Assembly (NCBI GenBank): GCA_030597965.1
Contig: JAUVQU010000177.1
Span: 1 to 5,155 of the forward strand
DNA: 5,155 nucleotides
From: Cellvibrionaceae bacterium
Lineage (GTDB): Bacteria > Pseudomonadota > Gammaproteobacteria > Pseudomonadales > Cellvibrionaceae
Direction: 5' to 3'
The number at the start of each line of letters is the position of its first letter. The stretch's first letter is position 1. This document shows positions 1 through 5,155 of this stretch, piece by piece. A model generated the notes under the pieces. The model saw only the letters and a program-made list of their open reading frames with translations. It made no database searches and was not told the origin of the DNA. A program made the translations under genes and the position numbers.

Positions 1-489
1 ACAACCACACTCGCTCTACTGGTTTTCACCTGGGCGCTAATCGCTCTCACCATGATCGACATTGATCATCATTTATTGCCAGACAATATAACCCTGCCCT
101 TGCTGTGGCTTGGTATCCTGGTTAACTCTCAGGGGCTTATTGTAGATTTAGGGACATCCATTTACGGAGCTATTGCTGGATACCTGTCTTTGTGGTCCGT
201 CTATTGGCTCTTTAAATTACTTACCGGTAAAGAGGGTATGGGCTATGGTGACTTTAAATTACTCGCGGCTCTGGGTGCCTGGATGGGCTGGCAAGTTCTC
301 CCACTGATTATCGTTTTATCTTCTGTTGTCGGAGCGATCATTGGTATTGCCGGCATGGTCATTCTGGGGCGCGACAAAAACATCCCCATACCATTTGGCC
401 CCTACTTAGCCATAGCGGGCTGGATTGCACTACTATGGGGAGGCCAAATAACGCAGGCCTATTTTAACTACGCCGGTATTTCAGGCTAA
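1..489 (+). CDS. pilD: Prepilin leader peptidase/N-methyltransferase PilD (type IV pilus / type II secretion), C-terminal part, 5' truncated
   Basis: Inner-membrane aspartic protease that removes the leader peptide from type IV prepilins and type II pseudopilins and then methylates the new N-terminus. The frame is open from base 1, so the ATG at 52 is an internal methionine, not the start. The 162-residue fragment is very hydrophobic, with about five or six membrane segments. Both catalytic aspartates of the family are visible: D20 in the MIDID...LPD motif, and D84 in the GYGD motif followed by FK. They lie 64 residues apart, the spacing I recall for Pseudomonas PilD. Full-length enzymes have about 290 residues, so roughly 130 are missing, including the cytoplasmic domain with the CxxC zinc cysteines. 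The stop at 487-489 is 26 nt before coaE on the same strand, so they are probably co-transcribed. pilB and pilC usually lie upstream, but that region is outside the window. Confidence 0.95.
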   Translation, partial: TTTLALLVFTWALIALTMIDIDHHLLPDNITLPLLWLGILVNSQGLIVDLGTSIYGAIAGYLSLWSVYWLFKLLTGKEGMGYGDFKLLAALGAWMGWQVLPLIIVLSSVVGAIIGIAGMVILGRDKNIPIPFGPYLAIAGWIALLWGGQITQAYFNYAGISG

Positions 490-515
490 TTTATTTTCTT
501 ACTGAGTGATTTAGG

Positions 516-1121
516 ATGAGTTTTGTTGTGGGTTTAGGCGGAGGCATAGGTAGCGGAAAGACCGCCGCATCGGATCGCTTTGAAGCTCTGGGAGTAACCG
601 TTGTCGATGCCGACATTGCTTCACGAACCCTTGTAGAGAAGGGTCGCCCGGCCCTACAGAATATTACAAAGCACTTTGGTAAAAAAATTCTCACAGATGA
701 AGGAGAGCTGGATCGCGCTGAATTGCGTCAACGGATCTTCACCAACCCCGAAGAAAAACAATGGCTGGAAAATCTTTTACACCCTCTGATCGGTGAAGAG
801 ATCAACCGGGAATTGGCTAACGCGAACCCTCCCTACTCTATTCTGGTTTCACCATTACTGGTAGAAAGCGGGCAAGCTCAACGGTGCGATCGAGTGTTAA
901 TTATTGACGCTGAAGAAAGTGAACAACTAAGTCGCACTACGGTAAGGGATAACAACACCCCCGAACAGGTCATGGGAATAATAAAATCACAGGCCAGCCG
1001 TGAAACAAGATTAGCCGCCGCCGACGATGTTATTTTAAACAATGGGACGCTAGAAGAATTACACTCAGCCGTAGATCAACAGCATACCCTCTATTTAGAA
1101 ATGGCCCTAAAGAACACTTAA
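516..1121 (+). CDS. coaE: Dephospho-CoA kinase
   Basis: Cytoplasmic kinase for the last step of coenzyme A synthesis: ATP phosphorylates the 3'-hydroxyl of the ribose in dephospho-CoA. The 201-residue length is normal for the family. The Walker A loop is at residues 9-16 (GGIGSGKT, with K15 contacting phosphate). Next come the D31-A-D33 motif at the end of the second strand, LLHPLI at 87-92, and SPLLVESG at 112-119, the counterpart of the usual PLL[FV]E motif. The C-terminal part has the Q137-x2-R140-x3-R144-D pattern and a typical ADDVI-NNG stretch at 169-177. The ATG at 516 puts the P-loop right at the N-terminus, as expected. GAGTGA at 504-509, 6 nt upstream, is a plausible but weak Shine-Dalgarno. 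The gene sits between pilD and yacG, a common gammaproteobacterial order. No residue looks unusual. Confidence 0.97.
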   Translation: MSFVVGLGGGIGSGKTAASDRFEALGVTVVDADIASRTLVEKGRPALQNITKHFGKKILTDEGELDRAELRQRIFTNPEEKQWLENLLHPLIGEEINRELANANPPYSILVSPLLVESGQAQRCDRVLIIDAEESEQLSRTTVRDNNTPEQVMGIIKSQASRETRLAAADDVILNNGTLEELHSAVDQQHTLYLEMALKNT

Positions 1122-1127
1122 ATACTT

Positions 1128-1325
1128 ATGAAACAGCCACCACAATACAACTGCCCAACCTGTAAAAAGACCATTGAGTGGAGTGCGAAATTCCCACAAC
1201 GCCCGTTCTGCAGTGAACGCTGTCAGCTGATTGACCTGGGGGAATGGGCCGGTGAAAAAAATAAAATTGCGGGCAATTCAATGTATGACGATCTGCTTTC
1301 TGGCGATCTGGACGAATTCGAATAA
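1128..1325 (+). CDS. yacG: DNA gyrase inhibitor YacG, small zinc-binding protein
   Basis: A 65-residue protein with one treble-clef-like zinc site made by C9, C12, C28 and C32 (CPTC, then CSERC; pattern C-x2-C-x15-C-x3-C). QLIDLGEW follows the last cysteine pair, a block typical of YacG, and the tail is acidic and probably disordered. Family members are about 60-70 residues. E. coli YacG is known to bind GyrB and inhibit gyrase binding to DNA; the same role here is inferred from homology. The start is 6 nt after the coaE stop. I see no convincing Shine-Dalgarno just upstream (the intervening bases are atactt), so translation is probably coupled to coaE. The stop lies 13 nt from the stop of the convergent Nudix gene. 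Confidence 0.95.
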   Translation: MKQPPQYNCPTCKKTIEWSAKFPQRPFCSERCQLIDLGEWAGEKNKIAGNSMYDDLLSGDLDEFE

Positions 1326-1338
1326 ACTCAATCGACAA

Positions 1339-2313
1339 TTAATCCAGCCAACAGCGTATACCCGCAATACCCTGTGCACCGTTCCTTATGGCCCGATCCT
1401 GATCTTGAAGCCCAAGCCCTCCCAGTGCAAACAGGGGTATCTTGGCCTCCTCGGAAATAGCCTCAAACACCTCCCACCCCAGTGGCGTTGCTTCGGGATG
1501 ACTCTCAGTGGCAGCTACCGGTGACAGTAGAGCCCAGTCAAAACCTAAAGTTTCCGCCCTCAAAACCTCATCCCGATTATGGCAAGACACGCTCAGCCAG
1601 GCATATTGACTGCGATACTCTTTAAATTGATCCCCAGCGATTGAACAATCTTTAAGTGTCGCCAATTCATGGGCGTTAAAATGTAAGCCCTGTGACGTAA
1701 AGGACTCATGCTTATAGGCGCTGTTTATAATCAAAGGGACATTCAGACGCTCACACACCTTGCTCACAAAGGGAGCATATTCTTGCCAGTCTGTCAGCGT
1801 CCATTGTGTTTGACGTAACATGACCATGGCTACACTGGAAGATGTGGCAGCCTCCAGCTTCGATATCAACTCATGTAAAGACGTCGTGTCGGGCGTGATC
1901 ATCAATTGCCTGGGTAATTGCGCTGCCGTCACAATAGGATGATTCGCCGCTGGAAACTCAAAGTCCGGAAGCTTTACAGGCTCCACCCATGCAATAGGCT
2001 GCCCCTCATTACCGCGCGCAAAACCCGAGAATTGATCCACCTCCCACACATCCAACAATACGGATTTATCTGGGTAATCGTGGCGTACTTTGATCAAGGG
2101 TTTCATCGAGGTTGCAATGATATCCAGCTCTTCCTTCAGCTCTCTGAGCAAAGCCTCCGTAACAGACTCATTAACCTCCACCTTACCGCCTGGAAATTCC
2201 CACAGGCCACCTTGATGGGCATGGTCAGGGCGTCTGGCAATCAATATCCGGCCTTTGCTATCACGGATCACCGCAGCAGCAACGTGAATTACTTTTTGCG
2301 TAGAGACTTCCAT
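1339..2313 (-). CDS. Nudix (MutT-type) hydrolase fused to a C-terminal ThiE/TenI-like domain
   Basis: A 324-residue two-domain protein. Residues 1 to about 130 form a MutT-like Nudix domain, probably hydrolysing oxidised nucleotides such as 8-oxo-dGTP. Its Nudix box runs from G43 to I65, with E49, R57-E58 and metal-binding E61-E62; D64 replaces the usual glycine. WEFPGGK (38-44) is typical of MutT. Residues about 135-324 resemble thiamine phosphate synthase/TenI barrels: MLRQT (165-169), IIN (195-197), GLHF (209-212), SVSCH (241-245), LLSPVAATESHP (262-273) and FALGGL (295-300). Several ThiE ligand positions are altered, so thiamine phosphate synthesis is doubtful. Proteins of this architecture are widespread in gammaproteobacteria (for example the Pseudomonas mutT-type gene near argJ), and the role of the second domain is unclear to me. 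The ATG at 2313 was chosen because AAAAGG lies 8 nt upstream and homology starts there. The frame stays open to 2451, but that would overlap the argJ coding end. The argJ stop is 34 nt upstream, so the two probably form one operon. Confidence 0.92.
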   Translation of the reverse strand: MEVSTQKVIHVAAAVIRDSKGRILIARRPDHAHQGGLWEFPGGKVEVNESVTEALLRELKEELDIIATSMKPLIKVRHDYPDKSVLLDVWEVDQFSGFARGNEGQPIAWVEPVKLPDFEFPAANHPIVTAAQLPRQLMITPDTTSLHELISKLEAATSSSVAMVMLRQTQWTLTDWQEYAPFVSKVCERLNVPLIINSAYKHESFTSQGLHFNAHELATLKDCSIAGDQFKEYRSQYAWLSVSCHNRDEVLRAETLGFDWALLSPVAATESHPEATPLGWEVFEAISEEAKIPLFALGGLGLQDQDRAIRNGAQGIAGIRCWLD

Positions 2314-2321
2314 CACAAACA

Positions 2322-2327
2322 CCTTTT
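2322..2327 (-). promoter_or_regulatory. Shine-Dalgarno of the Nudix/ThiE fusion gene
   Basis: On the minus strand the bases read AAAAGG, followed by 8 nt (tgtttgtg) and then the ATG at 2313. This fixes the start at 2313 over the upstream in-frame starts up to 2451, which lie inside the argJ coding region. Two GTG codons between the site and the ATG (one immediately before it) are alternative starts but are placed less well. Confidence 0.6.
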
Positions 2328-2347
2328 CAGGAGTCGGCTCACGAACG

Positions 2348-3568
2348 TCAGGTTCTATACTCGGCATTGATGGTGACGTAGTCATGAGACAAGTCCGTCG
2401 TCCATACATGCTCCTGGAAGTTGCCGCGAGCCAAATCGATACGGATACCAATCCTCTCCTGATCCATTACCGCCTGCCCCTGGTCTTCACTGTAACTAGT
2501 TGCACGGCCACCACTTTCAACAATCAAAACATCATCCAACCAGACTTTAATAATGTCAGAATTGAGGTTTCGAACACCAGCATAGCCAATGGCCGCAACG
2601 ATACGACCCCAGTTCGGATCAGAGGCAAACAATGCAGTTTTTACCAGCGGTGATTTAGCAACGGCATACGCCACCTGCAAGCATTCCTCAGAACTGGTTC
2701 CACCGATCACATCAACGGTAACGAACTTGGTCGCCCCTTCGCCATCTGCCACGATATTTTTCGCCAGCTCAGTAAGCACTTCGACGACCGCCGCCTTGAG
2801 GCCATCATAGGCCCCGCCTGTATTCACAACAATTTCAGGCAGCTTAGACTGTCCTGTCGCCATCAACATACAGGAATCATTAGTCGAGGTGTCACCATCC
2901 ACGGTAATCCGGTTGAACGACGCATCGGCGGCGGACTTAACCAGCTCATCTAAAATCGATTGAGCGACGGCTGCATCCGTCGCGATATACGCCAGCATCG
3001 TCGCCATATTCGGATGAATCATGCCAGAGCCTTTTGCTATGCCCGTCACCGTAATTATTTCACCTTCAATATCAACCTGAACACTGGCGCCTTTGGGGCG
3101 AGTATCCGTTGTCATTATACCCTGCGCCGCCTCAGCCCAACCGGCTTTATCAAGCGCATTAATGGCAACAGGAATTGCCGCCACTAATTTCAGCAGAGGT
3201 AAACGCTCGCCAATCACACCCGTTGAAAAAGGTAACGTCTGCTCGCATTGAGTTTGTGTCAACTCGGCCACTTTTTTGCAAGATTCTTTAGCATCAAACA
3301 AGCCTTCATCACCTGTACAGGCGTTGGCGTTGCCGGAGTTAATCAATAAATAGCGAGTGTCTGCAATGGGCATATGTTGCTTACACAGCGTTACAGGCGC
3401 CGCACAAAATGCATTTTGTGTAAACACGCCACTCGTGCGACTGCCCTCGCTCAGCTCAATCAACACAGTGTCTTTACGTCCTACTGTTTTAATTCCTGCA
3501 CTTGCGGCACCTAATCTCACACCAGCCACTGAGTGCATGATGGGAAAGTCATACTGTCCTACAGCCAT
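2348..3568 (-). CDS. argJ: Bifunctional glutamate N-acetyltransferase / ornithine acetyltransferase ArgJ
   Basis: Cytoplasmic enzyme of the cyclic arginine pathway. It moves the acetyl group from N-acetylornithine to glutamate, and in bifunctional members can also make N-acetylglutamate from acetyl-CoA. With the start at 3568 it has 406 residues, the usual family length. The precursor cuts itself between A189 and T190 in the PNMATML motif (codon of T190 at 2999-3001), giving alpha and beta chains with T190 as the nucleophile. T116-G117 in STGVIG is the expected oxyanion hole, 74 residues before T190. Other family blocks are NSGNANACTG (77-86), GDTSTNDS (225-232), EGATK (277-281), DPNWGR (317-322) and the terminal INAEYRT. 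The frame stays open 14 codons upstream to 3610, but that extension is basic, unlike the family, and runs into the terminator. AAGAGA lies 7 nt before the chosen ATG. Whether this copy has both activities cannot be read from sequence. Confidence 0.97.
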   Translation of the reverse strand: MAVGQYDFPIMHSVAGVRLGAASAGIKTVGRKDTVLIELSEGSRTSGVFTQNAFCAAPVTLCKQHMPIADTRYLLINSGNANACTGDEGLFDAKESCKKVAELTQTQCEQTLPFSTGVIGERLPLLKLVAAIPVAINALDKAGWAEAAQGIMTTDTRPKGASVQVDIEGEIITVTGIAKGSGMIHPNMATMLAYIATDAAVAQSILDELVKSAADASFNRITVDGDTSTNDSCMLMATGQSKLPEIVVNTGGAYDGLKAAVVEVLTELAKNIVADGEGATKFVTVDVIGGTSSEECLQVAYAVAKSPLVKTALFASDPNWGRIVAAIGYAGVRNLNSDIIKVWLDDVLIVESGGRATSYSEDQGQAVMDQERIGIRIDLARGNFQEHVWTTDLSHDYVTINAEYRT

Positions 3569-3575
3569 GGTTTCA

Positions 3576-3581
3576 TCTCTT
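3576..3581 (-). promoter_or_regulatory. Shine-Dalgarno of argJ
   Basis: Minus-strand AAGAGA lies 7 nt before the ATG at 3568. It supports this start over the in-frame codon at 3610, which would sit at the foot of the terminator hairpin. Confidence 0.6.
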
Positions 3582-3608
3582 CGTTTGTTCTTTCTCGTTT
3601 GCCCAACC

Positions 3609-3638
3609 AAAAAAGGCGCCGGATAAGGCGCCTTTTTT
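3609..3638 (-). terminator. Symmetric intrinsic terminator after secA
   Basis: A perfect 12-bp inverted repeat: 3609-3620 (six A then GGCGCC) pairs with 3627-3638 (GGCGCC then six T) around a 6-nt loop. Read on the minus strand it gives a GC-rich stem with a run of six U, 34 nt after the secA stop, so it should end secA transcription. The A-stem-T symmetry means it could also terminate in the plus direction, but no plus-strand gene needs that. It lies 40 nt upstream of the argJ ATG. Confidence 0.9.
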
Positions 3639-3671
3639 CACTGTCACTCTACAGCAATCGGCTACACCTTT

Positions 3672-3700
3672 ATTATGCCAACTTACCATGGCACTGCTTA
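3672..3700 (-). promoter_or_regulatory. Possible extended -10 promoter for argJ, overlapping the secA stop codon
   Basis: On the minus strand CATAAT (3672-3677) differs from the sigma-70 -10 consensus at one base and is preceded by TGG, forming an extended -10. A poor -35 candidate, TAAGCA (3695-3700, 3 of 6 matches), lies 17 nt upstream. Transcription would start near 3665 and give an argJ leader of about 97 nt that contains the terminator hairpin. This is a match by eye in AT-rich sequence and may be chance. Confidence 0.25.
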
Positions 3701-5155
3701 TATTTTTTACCCGAACCGCAAGGGCATGGGTCATTACGCCCCACTTTTTTCCCCTCACGCACTACCGTCTTAGTCTTAGCCTCATCTGGCTCAGCAAGCA
3801 AAGAAGCCTCCTCATGCTGAAGCTCCGTCTGCTGTTGCTCCAAGTCACGAAGTCGCTGTTGTTCCATCGACTCCATTTCTTCTTGGGTCACAGGTTCAAC
3901 ACGCGCAAGCATGCGAACAACTTCGTATTTCAAGTTATCCAGCATTTCCTGAAACAACTCGAAAGATTCGCGCTTATACTCCTGCTTTGGATTCTTATTC
4001 GCATACGCACGTAAATTGACGCTTTGACGCAGGTGATCCATATTCGCCAAGTGTTCTTTCCACAAATTATCCAAAACCTGCAACATAATCTGCTTTTCAA
4101 CTTCAGACATTACCGAGCCAAAGCGTTCGCTTTTTTCATTGTAAGCAGCTTGTACAGCATCAATAATTTTATTGGTTAAAGACTCTTCATGCAGATTTTG
4201 ATCTTCTTCCAACCATTGGGTAACCGGTAACTTCAGGCCAAACTCTGCAGTAAGGTGCTGCTCTAACCCAGAAACGTCCCACTGCTCTTCCATACTCTTA
4301 GGTGGCACAAATCCAGACACCGTTACCGTCACAACATCCGCTCTAATAGCTTCAATCGTTTCACCAATCGACTCCGAATCCAGCAAATCATTACGCTGCT
4401 GGTAAACAACCTGACGCTGGTCGTTGGCCACATCATCGTATTCCAGCAATTGTTTACGAATATCGAAATTGCGTCCCTCTACTTTTCGCTGCGCCTTTTC
4501 AATGGCATTACTAACCATGCGGTGTTCAATGGCCTCACCTTTCTCCATTCCCAATGCCTGCATAAAACCACGCACACGATCGGAGGCAAAGATACGCATC
4601 AAGTTATCTTCCATCGACAGGTAGAAGCGCGACATACCAGGATCACCCTGACGACCCGCACGACCGCGCAGCTGGTTATCAATACGGCGGGATTCATGTC
4701 GCTCTGTACCAATAATATGAAGACCCCCAGCCTCAATAACCTGACCATGACGCTTCGTCCAGTCCGATTTTATTTTGGCTATCTGGTCATCAGACGGTGA
4801 GCTAAGAGCAGCCACTTCGACCTCCCAATTACCGCCCAAAACAATATCAGTACCACGACCTGCCATATTGGTAGCAATAGTGACCGTACCTGGACGACCG
4901 GCCTGGGCAATAATATCCGCCTCTTTCTCGTGATATTTTGCATTCAACACGGCGTGTTTGAGCTTATCTGTTTTAAAACGACGGGACATTTCCTCAGAGG
5001 CATCCACCGATGCGGTACCCACAAGTATCGGCGCGCCCGTTTCACTAAGCGCCTTTACGTCACGCACAATAGCGTCAAACTTCTCTTCAACCGTCAGGTA
5101 GATCAGGTCATTTAAGTCTTGGCGCTGAACCGACTGATTAGTTGGAATAACCACC
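3673..5155 (-). CDS. secA: Protein translocase ATPase SecA, C-terminal half, 5' truncated by the window edge
   Basis: Motor ATPase that pushes preproteins through the SecYEG channel in the inner membrane. The fragment holds about 493 residues and has no start in the window: it opens with VVIPTN, an internal SecA sequence, so the GTG at 5154 is not a start. From E. coli SecA (901 residues), about 410 are missing: most of NBD1, including Walker A and B, and the preprotein cross-linking domain. Visible in fragment numbering are the second helicase domain with NMAGRGTDIVLGG (96-108) and the GTERHESRRIDNQLRGRAGR region (149-168, arginine fingers). The helical scaffold has LLEYDDVANDQR (236-247), and the helical wing and two-helix region follow to about 420. 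A Q/E-rich linker (about 425-465) leads to the zinc tail with C477, C479, C488 and H489 (CPC-x8-CH), which binds SecB and phospholipid. No frameshift or lost motif is visible. A terminator follows the stop. Confidence 0.98.
   Translation of the reverse strand, partial: VVIPTNQSVQRQDLNDLIYLTVEEKFDAIVRDVKALSETGAPILVGTASVDASEEMSRRFKTDKLKHAVLNAKYHEKEADIIAQAGRPGTVTIATNMAGRGTDIVLGGNWEVEVAALSSPSDDQIAKIKSDWTKRHGQVIEAGGLHIIGTERHESRRIDNQLRGRAGRQGDPGMSRFYLSMEDNLMRIFASDRVRGFMQALGMEKGEAIEHRMVSNAIEKAQRKVEGRNFDIRKQLLEYDDVANDQRQVVYQQRNDLLDSESIGETIEAIRADVVTVTVSGFVPPKSMEEQWDVSGLEQHLTAEFGLKLPVTQWLEEDQNLHEESLTNKIIDAVQAAYNEKSERFGSVMSEVEKQIMLQVLDNLWKEHLANMDHLRQSVNLRAYANKNPKQEYKRESFELFQEMLDNLKYEVVRMLARVEPVTQEEMESMEQQRLRDLEQQQTELQHEEASLLAEPDEAKTKTVVREGKKVGRNDPCPCGSGKKYKQCHGKLA

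Noticed and set aside
491..694. 67-codon open frame on the minus strand opposite the start of coaE
   Set aside because: It is a shadow of the coaE P-loop region with no plausible product or ribosome-binding site.
1231..1524. 97-codon plus-strand open frame crossing the yacG/Nudix convergence
   Set aside because: It overlaps yacG in another frame and the Nudix gene antisense. The composition looks random.
1918..2370. 150-codon open frame on the plus strand opposite the Nudix gene
   Set aside because: It is antisense to clear Nudix coding sequence and to the argJ end. It shows no recognisable domain, only a His/Arg-rich shadow composition.
2314..2451. N-terminal extension of the Nudix fusion gene by 46 codons
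   Set aside because: This stretch largely overlaps the conserved C-terminus of argJ in another frame, does not resemble a Nudix N-terminus, and a good Shine-Dalgarno precedes the ATG at 2313.
3569..3610. 14-residue N-terminal extension of ArgJ
   Set aside because: The residues (basic, Lys/Arg rich) are not found in the family. The start codon would touch the terminator stem, and AAGAGA with 7-nt spacing supports the ATG at 3568.
4450..4800. 116-codon open frame on the plus strand opposite secA
   Set aside because: It is antisense to highly conserved SecA motifs and has no recognisable domain.
1..5155. Search for an undescribed system, mobile element, CRISPR, tRNA or phage/defence gene
   Set aside because: All major coding space is taken by recognised housekeeping genes with intact family motifs. 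I saw no direct repeats, transposase, integrase or unexplained gap longer than about 105 nt.

Overview
This is an ordinary, gene-dense chromosomal housekeeping segment from a Gram-negative bacterium, almost certainly a gammaproteobacterium. The evidence is a type IV pilus/type II secretion prepilin peptidase followed by coaE and yacG, and a SecA C-terminus that matches the gammaproteobacterial sequence almost motif for motif. Moderate GC and the secA-argJ-mutT block facing pilD-coaE-yacG suggest a marine, Cellvibrionales- or Oceanospirillales-like lineage. That narrower placement is inference from remembered gene order, not from a search.

Layout. Rightward block (1-1325): the C-terminal part of a prepilin peptidase (pilD, cut by the left edge), then coaE (dephospho-CoA kinase) and yacG (zinc-binding gyrase inhibitor), spaced 26 and 6 nt apart like one operon. 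Leftward block (5155-1339): the C-terminal half of secA (cut by the right edge), a symmetric intrinsic terminator, argJ, then a Nudix/MutT hydrolase fused to a ThiE/TenI-like domain. The two blocks converge with only 13 nt between the yacG and mutT stop codons, and I see no terminator hairpin there. No gene-free stretch exceeds about 105 nt.

The genes do not form one pathway. They are neighbours serving pilus/secretion biogenesis (pilD), coenzyme A synthesis (coaE), gyrase modulation (yacG), protein export (secA), arginine synthesis (argJ) and nucleotide-pool sanitation (the MutT fusion). For argJ and the Nudix gene the longest open frames overstate the N-terminus. Family length, Shine-Dalgarno position and avoidance of overlap favour starts at 3568 and 2313.

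I saw no mobile element, tRNA, rRNA, CRISPR array, phage gene or defence gene, and I do not think an undescribed system lies here. The points worth a second look are the degenerate ThiE-like domain of the Nudix fusion and the secA-argJ junction, where a strong-looking terminator lies 40 nt before the argJ start and leaves almost no room for a promoter behind it.
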